Shown: positions 1 through 9,264, counted from the stretch's first letter. The stretch: DNA of 64,000 nt from Actinorhabdospora filicis (GCF_030269765.1 NZ_BSTX01000001.1:186001-250000); one strand, 5' to 3'. A program made the numbers and translations. Notes: a model not told the origin generated them from the letters alone.

Positions 1-1228
1 CCCGGGCGGCGGCCGCGTCGGTGATCGGCGCGGCGATTTCCTCCACCGAGATCAGCAGGGACACGCCCGCCTCGGCCGCGAGGTTGCCGATCCGCTCGTG
101 GGATTCGCGCTCGGAGCCGGCCAGCTCGGCCATGTAGCCCAGCACGGCGACGCGGCGGCGGCCCTCGCCGATCTGGCCGAGCGCGCGGATCGCGGCGGCC
201 ATCGACTCGGGATTGGCGTTGTAGGAGTCGTCGATGACGGTGACGCCGTCGGCGCGGGTGAACACGTCCATGCGCCGCTCGGAGGCGATCCGCAGCGCGC
301 CGAGGGCCTCGGGCAGGTCCGCGAAGGGCATCCCGAGCTCCAGGGCGATCGCGGCGGCGCTGAGGGCGTTGCCGATCATGTGGGCGCCGTGCAGGCCCAG
401 GGTCACCGGGACGGCACCCTCGGCGCCGGTGAGGGTGAAGCTCGCCCGGCCGTGCTCGTCCATCGAGACGCCGACGGCGCGCAGGTCGGCGCCCTCCGAC
501 AGGCCCACCGTCCGCACCCGCGCCTTCGTGCGCGGCGCCATGGCCGCCACCCGGGCGTCGTCGGCGTTCAGGACCGCCAGGCCTTCGGCGGGCAGGGCCT
601 CGATCAGCTCGCCCTTGGCGACGGCGATGTTCTCCAGGGACCCGAAGGTGCCCATGTGCGCCAGGCCGACGTTCAGCACCGCCGCCACGCGCGGCGGGGC
701 GATGCGGCTGAGGTAGGCGATGTCGCCGATGGCGCGCGCGCTGGACTCGGCGACCAGGAAGCGGGTCTTCTCGTCGACCCGCAGGACGGTGTAGGGGTGC
801 CCGAGCTCGTTGTTCAGGTTGCCCTCGTTGGCCACCGTCGGGCCCAGCCGCGCGCACAGCTGCGCGATGAGGTCCTTCGTGGACGTCTTGCCCTGCGAAC
901 CGGTCACCGACACCACGGTCAGGCCCGGCAGGCGGTCCACCACGGCCCGCGCCAGGCGCCCGATGGCCTCCAGGTGGTCGTGCACGACGATCATCGGGAC
1001 GCCCGGCACGACCTTGGTGCCCAGCACCGCAGCCGCCCCGGCGGCGACGACCTTCTCCGCGTAGTCGTGCCCGTCGGAGCGGTACCCGGCGATGGCGATG
1101 AACAGCCCGCCCGGGCCGATCTTGCGGGAGTCGTGCTCGACGGAACCGGTCACCACCGCGGCCGGGTCGGCCTCCAGCAGGTCCCCGCCCACCGCCTCGG
1201 CGATCTCACCAAGCGTCATCGGGATCAT
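1..1228 (-). CDS. murF: UDP-N-acetylmuramoyl-tripeptide--D-alanyl-D-alanine ligase MurF (C-terminus outside window)
   Basis: Cytoplasmic ATP-dependent ligase that adds D-Ala-D-Ala to the UDP-MurNAc-tripeptide in peptidoglycan precursor synthesis. The first 409 codons are visible. The protein starts MIPMTLGEIAEAVGG, has the Mur ligase ATP loop VTGSQGKTSTKD near residue 110, the NEGNLNNELG motif and the DDSYNANPES stretch of the family. MurF is usually about 450-470 residues, so only the end of the C-terminal domain is missing at the window edge. The ATG overlaps the murE stop in an ATGA arrangement, so the two are translationally coupled. Identity is firm from motifs and dcw context. Confidence 0.95.
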   Translation of the reverse strand, partial: MIPMTLGEIAEAVGGDLLEADPAAVVTGSVEHDSRKIGPGGLFIAIAGYRSDGHDYAEKVVAAGAAAVLGTKVVPGVPMIVVHDHLEAIGRLARAVVDRLPGLTVVSVTGSQGKTSTKDLIAQLCARLGPTVANEGNLNNELGHPYTVLRVDEKTRFLVAESSARAIGDIAYLSRIAPPRVAAVLNVGLAHMGTFGSLENIAVAKGELIEALPAEGLAVLNADDARVAAMAPRTKARVRTVGLSEGADLRAVGVSMDEHGRASFTLTGAEGAVPVTLGLHGAHMIGNALSAAAIALELGMPFADLPEALGALRIASERRMDVFTRADGVTVIDDSYNANPESMAAAIRALGQIGEGRRRVAVLGYMAELAGSERESHERIGNLAAEAGVSLLISVEEIAAPITDAAAAR

Positions 1229-2718
1229 TTCGCGGCCTCCAATGCGGCGCCGAGGACCAGGCGGTCGTCGAAGGGGACCACCCGGCCGTCGATTTCCTGT
1301 CCCTGCTCGTGTCCCTTGCCCAGCACGGCGACGGTGTCGCCCGCCCGCGCCCGCGACACGGCCTCGGCGATCGCCTCGGCCCGTCCGCCGAGCTCGGCGT
1401 ACTGGCCGCCGTCGGCGGCGGTGACGCCGTCGATGACCATCGCGCGGATGCTCGCCGGGTCCTCGGTGCGGGGGTTGTCGTCGGTGACGATCACCAGGTC
1501 CGCGCCGCGCGCGGCGGCCTCGCCCATCAGGACGCGCTTGCCCTGGTCCCGGTCGCCGCCGGCGCCGATCACGGCGATGAGGCGGCCGGGGGTGATGTCA
1601 CGCAGGGCGGCCAGGACGGCGACGATGGCGTCCGGCTTGTGTGCGTAGTCGACGACGCCGAGCACGCGCCCGTCGCCGACCTTCTCCATCCGCCCGGGCA
1701 CGCCCGGGCAGGCCGCGACGCCCGCGACCGCCACCGCCGGGTCGACGCCGACCTCGGTCAGGGCCGCGATCGCCAGCAGCGCGTTGGCCACGTTGTGGCG
1801 GCCGGGCAGCCGGACCGCGCCGGGCAGCTCCAGGCCGGGGCCGCGCACGGTGAAGGTCTGGTCGAAGCCCTCGCCGAGCACGCCGGCGGCGAACCAGGCC
1901 GCCCCGGCGTCCAGCATCGAGTAGGTGACGGTGGACGGCTTGAGCAGGCGGCGCGCCCACTCGTCGTCGGCGTTGACGACCTCGGCGCGGCAGCGGCCGT
2001 CGAACAGCATCGCCTTGGCCGCGAAGTACTCGTCCATGCCGTCGTGGAAGTCCAGGTGGTCCACGCCGAACATGGTGAACCCGCCGACGGCGAAGGTCGT
2101 GCCGTCCACGCGGCCCTGCGCCAGGGCGTGGCTGGAGACCTCCATGACCACGTCGGTGACGCCGCGCTCCAGCGCGTAGGCGAACAGGCCCTGCAGGTCG
2201 GGCGCCTCGGGCGTGGTGCGCACGCTGGCCAGGACCTCGTCGCCGACGCGGGTGGCGACCGTCCCGATCATGCCGGTGACGCGCCCGGCGGCGATGAGCC
2301 CGGACTCGATGAGGTAGGCCGTGGAGGTCTTGCCGTTGGTGCCGGTGACGCCGATGACGCGCAGCCGCTCGGTGGGGTTGCCGTAGACGGTGGCCGCGAC
2401 TCCCCCGAGGACGCCGCGCGGGTCGGGGACCACGATCGCGGGCAGGCCCACCCGGGCCGCCTCCTCGCCGCCGCGCTCGTCGGTGAGGACGGCGACGGCT
2501 CCGGCGGCCTTCGCGGCGGCGATGAACTCGGCCCCATGGCGCCGCGCGCCCGGCAGGGCCGCGTACAGGTCGCCCGGCCGCACCTCCTGCGAGGCGAGGG
2601 TGACTCCGGTGACGTCGGCGTCTCCGGAGACGACGGCGCTTCCTGAAACCGACAAACCGGCGGCGAGTTCGCTTAGCGGACGAGCCGCCACAGAACGGGG
2701 TCGAGGGTAGCCAGACAC
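1225..2718 (-). CDS. murE: UDP-MurNAc-L-Ala-D-Glu:meso-diaminopimelate ligase MurE
   Basis: Adds the third stem-peptide residue during peptidoglycan precursor synthesis in the cytoplasm. The 497-residue protein has the ATP-binding loop GVTGTNGKTSTAYLIE near residue 125, a MEVSSHALAQGR segment and the C-terminal DDNPRTEDP motif. DNPR is the signature of enzymes that use meso-diaminopimelate rather than lysine, so the cell wall is predicted to be DAP-type. A GTG start is used, upstream of SGYPRPRSV. It sits 4 nt from overlapping murF. Upstream, a convergent small gene and a hairpin separate it from ftsI, so murE-murF probably have their own promoter in the 2719-2851 gap. Confidence 0.95.
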   Translation of the reverse strand: MSGYPRPRSVAARPLSELAAGLSVSGSAVVSGDADVTGVTLASQEVRPGDLYAALPGARRHGAEFIAAAKAAGAVAVLTDERGGEEAARVGLPAIVVPDPRGVLGGVAATVYGNPTERLRVIGVTGTNGKTSTAYLIESGLIAAGRVTGMIGTVATRVGDEVLASVRTTPEAPDLQGLFAYALERGVTDVVMEVSSHALAQGRVDGTTFAVGGFTMFGVDHLDFHDGMDEYFAAKAMLFDGRCRAEVVNADDEWARRLLKPSTVTYSMLDAGAAWFAAGVLGEGFDQTFTVRGPGLELPGAVRLPGRHNVANALLAIAALTEVGVDPAVAVAGVAACPGVPGRMEKVGDGRVLGVVDYAHKPDAIVAVLAALRDITPGRLIAVIGAGGDRDQGKRVLMGEAAARGADLVIVTDDNPRTEDPASIRAMVIDGVTAADGGQYAELGGRAEAIAEAVSRARAGDTVAVLGKGHEQGQEIDGRVVPFDDRLVLGAALEAAK

Positions 2719-2851
2719 GTCAGGACCCTACCTCTCCACACGCCCGGAACCGGCGTCACCCCGCCCGCGCGCGCCCGAATTCGCCGATCGGCTGCGAGCA
2801 CCGTCCACCGCTGCTGGAATGGGTGACGGAAGCGCCACGGAAGGGATTGCC

Positions 2852-3079
2852 ATGGGCATCGACGACAAGATCCGCGAGGGCATCGACAAGGTCAAGGGGC
2901 TGGTCAACCAGCACGACGACAAGATCGACGCCGGGGTGGACAAGGCCGCCGACTTCGTCAACGACAAGACCGGCGGGAAGTACTCCGACAAGGTCGACGG
3001 GGTCGCGGAGAAGATCAAGGGCATGACCGGTGACAACGCCCCCGCCGCGCAGCCGGAAGACGCGCAGCCGCAGCAGTAG
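2852..3079 (+). CDS. MT0933-like antitoxin family protein
   Basis: Small acidic, lysine-rich, probably helical protein of 75 residues. It resembles the MT0933/Rv0909-type antitoxin family, whose members share alternating DKxxD and VDKAADFVNDKTGGKYSDKV-like segments (seen at residues 27-47 here). The ATG at 2852 is preceded by AAGGGA, a good ribosome binding site. It is transcribed against the dcw genes, divergent from murE and convergent with ftsI. No adjacent toxin is visible, so an actual toxin-antitoxin role is uncertain; many members of this family are solitary and uncharacterised. Confidence 0.7.
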   Translation: MGIDDKIREGIDKVKGLVNQHDDKIDAGVDKAADFVNDKTGGKYSDKVDGVAEKIKGMTGDNAPAAQPEDAQPQQ

Positions 3080-3095
3080 GCCCGCCGGGTCCGCT

Positions 3096-3147
3096 GGACG
3101 CGCCCCGGTCCGCCGCCCCCGTGAGGGGCGTACGGACCGGGGCGTCC
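3096..3147. terminator. Bidirectional stem-loop between convergent antitoxin-like gene and ftsI
   Basis: The left arm GGACGCGCCCCGGTCCG (3096-3112) pairs with CGGACCGGGGCGTCC (3133-3147), with a 2-nt bulge. A second hairpin (CGCCCC/GGGGCG) lies inside the loop. It starts 16 bp after the antitoxin-like stop and ends just before the ftsI stop, where terminators of both genes would be expected. No T tract is present, as is common in high-GC actinobacteria. Confidence 0.65.
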
Positions 3148-3150
3148 TCG

Positions 3151-5286
3151 TCAGCCATAGAGCCGGAACTCCGGCTCCGGCTCGGTGGAGGGCGGGACCC
3201 GGAAGTGGCCCATCGTGAAGGCCATGATGTCGCGGAAGGCGGGACCGGCGACAGCGCCGCCGCCACCGCCGGGGGTGTAGGCGAAGACCGCCACGGCGTA
3301 CTTGGGCGCGTCGGCGGGCGCGAAGCCCACGAAGGAGGCGACATCGCCGGACGCGTAGCCACCGTCCTTGGCGAGCTTGCCCGTGCCCGTCTTGCCCGCC
3401 ACCAGGTACCCGTCCAGGCGGGCGGTGTGCCCGGTGCCGTCGGGGACCGCCACGGGCGCCTGGAGCAAGGTGCGCATCACGTCGGAGGTCGCCTGCGAGA
3501 TCACCCGGTGCGTCTTCGGCGCCGCCGCCGGGGTGACGGTGCCGTCGGGGGCGACGGTGGACTTGATCAGCGTCGGCTGCACCCACGTCCCGCCGTTGGC
3601 GATGGCCGCGTAGGCGGCGGCCATCTGGAGGGGCGTGACGGCCACGCCCAGGCCGATCGGGATGGAGCCGTAGTCGGCGCCCTGCCACGTGGACGGCGGG
3701 CGCACGATGCCCTCGGCCTCACCGGCCACGCCGAGGCCGGTGATCGCGCCGAGCCCGTAACGCTGCTGGTACTCATAGAGCTTCTCCGGGCCGAGCTTGT
3801 CCGCCAGCGCGATGGTGCCGATGTTGGAGGAGTAGGCCAGGATGCCGTCGAGGGTCATCAGCCGCTCGGAGTGCGGGTGGCTGTCCTCGAACTTGTTGCC
3901 GCCGATCCACCGGTTCGGGGCGACCATGATCGAGTCGCCGGGCTTGATCAGCCCCTCCTCAAGGGCCGCCGAGACCACGATCGCCTTGTGCACCGAGCCC
4001 GGCTCGACCACCGCGTTGGCCGCCCAGTCGCGCATGAGCTTGTCGTCGTACTTCCACGGGTCGGCGGCGTCGTAGGTGGGCGCGCTGGCCAGGGCCACGA
4101 CCTCGCCGGTCTTGACGTCCATGACCACCGCCGCGCCGAAGCTGGCGTTCTTCTTGGACATCGTGTCGACGAGGATCTGCTGGGTGCGGTACTGGAGGTC
4201 CTGGTCGATGGTGAGCTGGATGGACGAGCCGGGACGCGCGGGCTCCTCGCGGCTGTACCCGCCGGGGATCTCCTGGCCGTCCGGGCCGTTGGAGCGCTCG
4301 TAGGTGCGCTTGCCGTCGACGCCGCGCAGGACGTCGTCCCACTGCGCCTCCAGGCCGACCAGGCCCTTGCCCTCGTCGCCGGTGAAGCCCAGGACGTTGG
4401 CCGCCAGGTCGTGGCCGGGCACGATGCGCCGCTCGTCGTGGCGGGCGCGGACCGCGCCCAGGTTGAGCGCCTCGACGCGATCGCCGACCTCGACGTCCAC
4501 GCCGCGCGCCAGGTACACGAACCGCAGGGGCGTGCCGTCGGGGTTCTTCTGCCGCTGGAGCTTGGGCAGCAGCTCCGAGGCGGGCACGCCCAGGATCGGC
4601 GCGAGCTGACCGGCCACGCCCTGCGGGTCGGTGATCATCTCCGGGTCGGCGTAGACGTAGCGCGCGTCGGCGGAGAAGGCCAGTGGCCTGCCGTTGCGGT
4701 CCAGGATGGAACCGCGCTCGGCGGGCAGGATCTCGGTGGTCAGCCGCTGGTCGAGGGCCGCGGCGGCGTAGGCGGCGGCGTCGGTGACCTGGAGCTGCAC
4801 GAGGCGCCCGCAGATGACCATGAAGACCAGCATGAGCACGACCGTGCCGACCCGCAGGCGCTTGGTGGGGCTGGCCATGCGCGGCAGCCGCCGCTTGATC
4901 ACCCGGCGCCTGCGCGCGGGGTTCTGCTGCGGGCGGGGACGGCGGTTGCCGGTGGCCGGCCGCTGGACGGGCGAGCCCTTGCGCGGTGCCTCCCGCTCCG
5001 CCGGGGCGGTCTTGCGGGCGGCGCCGTCCTTCTTGACCGGGCCGCCCTTGACGGTGGAGCCGCCGTCGAGCAGTTGCAGCGCCGGGCGGAACGGGTCGCG
5101 GTCGGTGCGCCGGACGGTCCCGCGCCGGACCGTGCGGCGCGGGTACTCGGCGGGCTGCCGCTCCTCGGGATAGCGGCTACGACGGCGAGACGCCGCGTCG
5201 CCCCGGCGGTTCTTGTCGAGTGGGACGACGCGGCGGTCTTCGTCGCGCCTGCGTTTGTCTTCTGACCTGCGCTCGTCGTCGGGCAC
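3151..5286 (-). CDS. ftsI: Division-specific class B penicillin-binding protein (FtsI/PBP2-like transpeptidase)
   Basis: Membrane-anchored D,D-transpeptidase that cross-links septal peptidoglycan. The 711-residue protein has a long basic, disordered cytoplasmic N-terminus (about residues 1-135), one membrane segment (VGTVVLMLVFMVICGRLVQL) and a dimerisation domain. It then has the transpeptidase motifs: EPGSVHKA (SxxK serine, near 412), SSN (near 468) and AGKTGTG (KTG, near 620). It starts at GTG 5286, 5 nt after the ftsL-like stop. The SVHK box differs from the common STFK version, but the catalytic Ser and Lys are kept. Confidence 0.93.
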   Translation of the reverse strand: MPDDERRSEDKRRRDEDRRVVPLDKNRRGDAASRRRSRYPEERQPAEYPRRTVRRGTVRRTDRDPFRPALQLLDGGSTVKGGPVKKDGAARKTAPAEREAPRKGSPVQRPATGNRRPRPQQNPARRRRVIKRRLPRMASPTKRLRVGTVVLMLVFMVICGRLVQLQVTDAAAYAAAALDQRLTTEILPAERGSILDRNGRPLAFSADARYVYADPEMITDPQGVAGQLAPILGVPASELLPKLQRQKNPDGTPLRFVYLARGVDVEVGDRVEALNLGAVRARHDERRIVPGHDLAANVLGFTGDEGKGLVGLEAQWDDVLRGVDGKRTYERSNGPDGQEIPGGYSREEPARPGSSIQLTIDQDLQYRTQQILVDTMSKKNASFGAAVVMDVKTGEVVALASAPTYDAADPWKYDDKLMRDWAANAVVEPGSVHKAIVVSAALEEGLIKPGDSIMVAPNRWIGGNKFEDSHPHSERLMTLDGILAYSSNIGTIALADKLGPEKLYEYQQRYGLGAITGLGVAGEAEGIVRPPSTWQGADYGSIPIGLGVAVTPLQMAAAYAAIANGGTWVQPTLIKSTVAPDGTVTPAAAPKTHRVISQATSDVMRTLLQAPVAVPDGTGHTARLDGYLVAGKTGTGKLAKDGGYASGDVASFVGFAPADAPKYAVAVFAYTPGGGGGAVAGPAFRDIMAFTMGHFRVPPSTEPEPEFRLYG

Positions 5287-5291
5287 CGCGG

Positions 5292-5882
5292 CTAGTTCCC
5301 CGGCTTCGGCATGGTCAGCTCACGTCCGTCGGGCAGCCGGATGTAGGTGACCTCGGTGGCGGGCACCAGGCCCAGCCGCTTGGCGGCGGCGGCCAGGTTG
5401 CCCGGCGAGGACAGCTCGGCGAGCTCGTCGTTGAGGCGCTGCTCGCGCGCGTTCAGGTCGGCCTGCTGGCCGCGCAGCTCGTGGAGGGCGAAGGCGTCCT
5501 CGTTGATGGCGGTGTTCAGCAGCAGCAGGCCCACGATCCCGGCGGCCACCAGGCCGATGAGGGACAGCACGAACGGCGTGCGCGCGGTGACGACCGGCGC
5601 CGGGGGCGCCACCGTCTTGGGGCGCTTGACCGGCGCGGCCTTCTTCGCCGGGGCCGCCTCGGTCCGCCGCCGCGGCTCGGCGGGCGCGATCATCGGCTCG
5701 GCGATCACCGGGTCGGCCACGCGCGGCTGGAGCGCGAGGGGACCGGCGGTCACCGGCGCGTCGGCGTCGCCGGCCAGCGCGCGGCGGCGCGAGTCGGCGG
5801 CCCTGGCACGGCGACGGGCCGCCTTGACGATCTCGTCGCGGTCGGCCCGGCCAAGGTTGGTGTTCTTGCGGTTCTCGCTCAT
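5292..5882 (-). CDS. FtsL-like septum formation protein
   Basis: Small bitopic membrane protein in the FtsL position of the dcw cluster. In 196 residues it shows a basic, Ala/Pro-rich cytoplasmic region (1-105), one membrane helix ([21 protein letters not shown], near 106-126) and a short extracytoplasmic coiled-coil-like segment ([19 protein letters not shown]). It ends with [19 protein letters not shown], a pattern typical of FtsL/DivIC-type proteins. Its ATG overlaps the rsmH stop (ATGA), and it lies 5 nt from ftsI. Sequence conservation in this family is poor, so the call rests on topology and position. Confidence 0.8.
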   Translation of the reverse strand: MSENRKNTNLGRADRDEIVKAARRRARAADSRRRALAGDADAPVTAGPLALQPRVADPVIAEPMIAPAEPRRRTEAAPAKKAAPVKRPKTVAPPAPVVTARTPFVLSLIGLVAAGIVGLLLLNTAINEDAFALHELRGQQADLNAREQRLNDELAELSSPGNLAAAAKRLGLVPATEVTYIRLPDGRELTMPKPGN

Positions 5883-6868
5883 GACTGGTCCTCCCCCTGG
5901 TCCGCGGCGTGGTGGCCGGGACGGATCCGCTCCGCGGCGCGCATGCGCGCCGAGGCCGCCCGCGGGTTGGCCGCGGTCTCCGCTTCGTCGGGTAGTTCCG
6001 CGCCGCGCGTCAGCAGGCGGAAGGTCGGTTCGGTGCCGGGCAGTTCGACCGGCAGCCCGGGCGGGGAACTGGACGTCACCAGCGGGGCGAACGCCCGCTT
6101 GGTGATCCGGTCCTCCAGCGAGTGGTACGACAGGACCGCGATCCGGCCGCCCACGGTCAAGGCGTCCAGCGCCGCCGGGAGGGCCCGCGAGAGGACCTCC
6201 AGCTCGGCGTTGACCTCGATCCGCAGCGCCTGGAAGGCGCGTTTGGCCGGATGCCCGCCGGTCCGCCGGGCCGCCGCCGGGATCGCGTCCCGGACCAGGT
6301 CGGCCAGCAGCCGCGACGAGGTGATGCGTTCCCTGGCGCGAGCCGCGACGATGGCCTTGGCGACCTTCGGCGCGAACTTCTCCTCCCCGTACTCGCGCAG
6401 GATCCGCGTCAGCTCACGGACGTCGTAGGTGTTGACGATCTCCTCGGCGGTGCGGCCGGTCGTGGGGTCCATGCGCATGTCCAGGGGCGCGTCCTGCGCG
6501 TAGGCGAAGCCGCGCTCGGCCTCGTCCAGCTGCATGGACGACACGCCCAGGTCGAACAGGATCCCGTCGATCGCCGGCACCCCCAGGCCGCGCAGGACCC
6601 TGGGGAGCTCGTCGTAGATCGCGTGCGCCGCGGTGAAGCGGTCGCCGAAACGGGCGAGGCGCTCGCCGGCCAGCTTGAGGGCGTTCGGGTCGCGGTCCAG
6701 GCCGATCACCGAGGCGCTCGGGAAGCGCTCCAGGATCGCCTCGGAGTGCCCGCCGAGACCGAGGGTGGCGTCCACGCACACGACATCTCCGCGGCCGGTG
6801 AGCGCCGGAGCCAACGCGTCCAGCACCGGTTCGAGCATCACCGGCACGTGCACGGGCTGCTCAGCCAT
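5879..6868 (-). CDS. rsmH: 16S rRNA (cytosine(1402)-N(4))-methyltransferase RsmH (MraW)
   Basis: SAM-dependent methyltransferase that modifies C1402 of 16S rRNA in the ribosomal P site. The 329-residue protein begins [16 protein letters not shown] and carries the SAM-binding [14 protein letters not shown] motif near residue 31. It also has [20 protein letters not shown] and [13 protein letters not shown] [15 protein letters not shown] segments, all diagnostic of RsmH. The ATG at 6868 is chosen because homologues begin here; an upstream in-frame extension to 7255 overlaps mraZ and has no matching sequence. Its stop overlaps the ftsL-like start. Confidence 0.95.
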   Translation of the reverse strand: MAEQPVHVPVMLEPVLDALAPALTGRGDVVCVDATLGLGGHSEAILERFPSASVIGLDRDPNALKLAGERLARFGDRFTAAHAIYDELPRVLRGLGVPAIDGILFDLGVSSMQLDEAERGFAYAQDAPLDMRMDPTTGRTAEEIVNTYDVRELTRILREYGEEKFAPKVAKAIVAARARERITSSRLLADLVRDAIPAAARRTGGHPAKRAFQALRIEVNAELEVLSRALPAALDALTVGGRIAVLSYHSLEDRITKRAFAPLVTSSSPPGLPVELPGTEPTFRLLTRGAELPDEAETAANPRAASARMRAAERIRPGHHAADQGEDQS

Positions 6869-7164
6869 CTCCCGACCCCCATCAATGTACGTACGCGGGG
6901 ACCGTTCCCGAGGCGGCACGCGGGCCGTCGCGGGCCCGCATCGCGGTGTGCCTGTCCTTCGGGTACCGGCGGAAGTCCGTCGCTTCCTCCGGCGGGCGTC
7001 CATACCGCCTGGTCCCCATCCGCTGCGGCCGGTCCCTGGCACCGGGGAAGAAGTGCCAGGATCGGCCTTGGCGGCTGGAGACCAGGCGGTACGCCAGCCC
7101 TGAACGATCCCCGTTGTGTCGTTGTCCTCGGGCGGCGGGCCATGTCCGTGACCCTCCGCGTCTC
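6869..7164 (-). other. mraZ-rsmH spacer
   Basis: A 296-bp gap inside the dcw operon, longer than usual between mraZ and rsmH. Small open frames cross it on both strands, but none has family features, and their codon usage looks like antisense noise. It may hold an internal promoter for rsmH; I see no convincing hexamer pair or terminator. Confidence 0.4.
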
Positions 7165-7596
7165 CTACATGCCGGCGGGCAGTACGCCCTCCTCGATGTC
7201 GGCGAACGCCTCCTCGTTCTCGTCCAGGTAGGAATCCCACGCCTGGGAGTCCCACACTTCGACCCGCGTGCTCGCTCCGATGACGACAAGGTCGCGGTCG
7301 AGCCCGGCGTACTCCCGAAGCCTCTGCGGGATGGTGACGCGACCCTGTTTGTCCGGGATCTCGTCGTGCGCGCTCGCGAAGAACACGCGGCTGTACGCGC
7401 GGACCGCCTTACTCGTCAACGGTGCTTGCTGCAGTTCCTCCGCCAGGCGCGTGAACTCGGTGGTCGGGAAGACGTAGAGGCAGCGTTCCTGCCCTTTCGT
7501 CATCACCAGGCCGCCGGCCAGCTCCTCGCGGAATTTCGCCGGGAGAATCAGCCGGCCCTTCTCGTCCAGGCGCGGAGTGTGGGTACCGAGGAACAT
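7165..7596 (-). CDS. mraZ: Transcriptional regulator MraZ
   Basis: AbrB-fold DNA-binding protein at the head of the dcw cluster, which in studied bacteria represses its own operon by binding short direct repeats. The 143-residue protein starts [15 protein letters not shown] and contains the two conserved half-domains: [16 protein letters not shown] (residues 10-25) and [15 protein letters not shown] (near 83-97). Each carries the DxxxR motif. Its own upstream region holds phased GTGGAG-type boxes, consistent with autoregulation. Confidence 0.95.
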   Translation of the reverse strand: MFLGTHTPRLDEKGRLILPAKFREELAGGLVMTKGQERCLYVFPTTEFTRLAEELQQAPLTSKAVRAYSRVFFASAHDEIPDKQGRVTIPQRLREYAGLDRDLVVIGASTRVEVWDSQAWDSYLDENEEAFADIEEGVLPAGM

Positions 7597-7648
7597 CGGT
7601 GCCCCCCTTCCCCCGTCGCCTTTTAGAGGAGGCCGGTGGGCCTCCCGG

Positions 7649-7693
7649 CTCCACCAGTTCGCCCCACTCTACTCCACTTCCCTCCACCCACAA
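7649..7693 (-). promoter_or_regulatory. Probable mraZ promoter with phased MraZ boxes
   Basis: On the minus strand, GTGGAG occurs at 7682-7687 and 7672-7677, then GTGGGG at 7662-7667, exactly 10 bp apart. A further GTGGAG lies at 7649-7654. Ten-bp spacing of TGGRG repeats matches the known MraZ operator design (TGGG-type repeats with 5-nt spacers). A possible promoter TTGTGG (7688-7693), 16-bp spacer, TAGAGT (7666-7671) overlaps the boxes. That overlap would explain repression. Confidence 0.6.
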
Positions 7694-7696
7694 GGC

Positions 7697-8028
7697 CCAA
7701 ATCGGCGATTCGGGCTTGGCGGTTCGGGTATCGACGCAGGTCAGGGCCGGTGGAGTGAAGTGGAGTACGCGAGCCCTCCGGTGGGGGTTGACAGGGCGAT
7801 TCGCCCTCCACCGGCCCTCGCGGTGTCCGGAACCCCTCCGGACGGGCTCCGCGCCGCCGGGCGTTCGCGCAGGTGGGTGCGGCAGTGGAGGCCGGTGGGG
7901 GAACGTGGCGGACGGGCGGGGAGGGAAGTGGAGCGGTCCCGGGGAGCGAAGTGGAGGACCCCCGCGCGGGGGACGCCGGACCGGGAATCCGGGGGGCCGC
8001 GGCCGCGCGCGCTTGGCAGGATGGGCCG
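7697..8028 (+). promoter_or_regulatory. Non-coding spacer carrying further GTGGRG repeats
   Basis: No gene is seen between mraZ and the aldolase-like gene. The plus strand carries GTGGAG at 7750 and 7760, then GTGGAG 7885, GTGGGG 7895 and GTGGCG 7905 (again exactly 10 bp apart), with single copies at 7928 and 7951. These mirror the mraZ operator in the opposite direction and could let MraZ act on the plus-strand gene. Chance enrichment in G-rich sequence is the alternative. Confidence 0.4.
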
Positions 8029-9111
8029 ATGAACCGTCCCGTGATCACCCGCTCCCTCAGCACGCACTCCCCCCTCACCCGCAGCCCTCGCGCCGTCCTC
8101 GCCCGGCTCGCCGCGCGCCCGGAGGCCGACCTCCACGTCCACGGCCCCGGCGGCATCACCGACGTCCTGGAGACCCGGGTCGCCGCCCTGCTCGGCAAGG
8201 AGCGGGCCCTGTTCTTCCCGACCGGGACCATGGCGCAGCAGGTCGCGCTGCGGATCCACGCCGAGGAGAAGGGCCGCCGCACCTTCGGCGCGCACCCCTC
8301 CAACCACCTGGACCTGTGGGAGCAGCAGGGCTACAACGCCGTCCACGGCCTGCGGTTCCGCCGTATCGGCGACCCCTACCGGCTGATGACGCTGGAGGAC
8401 CTCACCGCGCCCGGCGAGCCCCTCGCGGCGGTGCTGTGGGAGCTGCCGCAGCGCGAGATCGGCGGGCTCCTGCCCGAGTGGGCCGATCTCACCGCCCAGG
8501 TCGACGCCGCGCGCGCCACCGGCGCCGCCGCGCACCTGGACGGCGCCCGGCTGTGGGAGGCCCAGCCCTACTACGAGCGCGCGCACGCCGAGATCGCCGG
8601 GCTCTTCGACAGCGTCTACGTCTCCCTCTACAAGGGCCTCGGCGGTGTCCGGGGCGCGATCCTGGCCGGTTCGGAGGCGTTCGTGGCCGCCGCGCAGGTC
8701 TGGCGCTGGCGCCTGGGCGGGCAGATCCCCGACGCCTGGCCGCTGAGCCTGTCCGCCCTCGACGGGCTGGACACCATCGTCCCGCGCATGCCCGCCTACC
8801 TCGAACACGCCCGCGAGATCGCCGCCGCGCTCAAGGGCCTCGACGGCGTCGAGGTCGTCCCGGGCGTGCCGCAGACGCCGCTGTTCCACGTGCACCTGCC
8901 GGTGAGCGCCGAGGCCGCGTCCAAGGCCTCCATGTCGATCATCGACGAGTACCAGATCCACCTCTTCGGCGGCGCCGCCACCGCTCCCCTGCCCGGGTGG
9001 AGCGCGGTGGAACTGAGCGTCGGCGACAACGCCATGGAGTTCGACGGCGGCGAGGTCGCCGAACTGTTCGCCGACCTCCTCGACCGCGCACGGACCCGCT
9101 TCGGCGGCTGA
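8029..9111 (+). CDS. PLP-dependent beta-eliminating lyase / threonine aldolase-like protein
   Basis: Fold-type I PLP enzyme of the aromatic amino acid beta-eliminating lyase/threonine aldolase group, expected to cleave beta-hydroxy amino acids such as threonine to glycine plus an aldehyde. In 360 residues it shows the cofactor-binding stretch LFFPTGTMAQQVALRIHAEEKGRRTFGAHP, the aspartate-containing AAHLDGARLWEA (near 165) and the Schiff-base lysine in SLYKGLGGVRGAIL (near 203). ATG 8029 is preceded by GCAGGATGGGCC. Substrate cannot be decided from sequence. It is oriented toward murT-gatD with a 153-bp gap. Confidence 0.85.
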   Translation: MNRPVITRSLSTHSPLTRSPRAVLARLAARPEADLHVHGPGGITDVLETRVAALLGKERALFFPTGTMAQQVALRIHAEEKGRRTFGAHPSNHLDLWEQQGYNAVHGLRFRRIGDPYRLMTLEDLTAPGEPLAAVLWELPQREIGGLLPEWADLTAQVDAARATGAAAHLDGARLWEAQPYYERAHAEIAGLFDSVYVSLYKGLGGVRGAILAGSEAFVAAAQVWRWRLGGQIPDAWPLSLSALDGLDTIVPRMPAYLEHAREIAAALKGLDGVEVVPGVPQTPLFHVHLPVSAEAASKASMSIIDEYQIHLFGGAATAPLPGWSAVELSVGDNAMEFDGGEVAELFADLLDRARTRFGG

Positions 9112-9264
9112 ACCGCCCGGGTGGCGGGGGGAACGGACCGCTTCCCCCACCACCCGTCACGAAGTGCCCATCCACACCCCTCCCCCGCCAAAACGTCCCG
9201 CCCGAACGGCCGTGTGTCAGACTTCCGATGGCACCCGCACCACCTCCGCAAAGGACCGGTACCG

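Noticed and set aside
6838..7143. Small gene between mraZ and rsmH
   Set aside because: The minus-strand frame is Arg/Pro/Gly-rich, overlaps the rsmH start and has no family features.
7788..7793. Consensus -35 (TTGACA) for the aldolase-like gene
   Set aside because: No -10-like hexamer is found 16-19 bp downstream.
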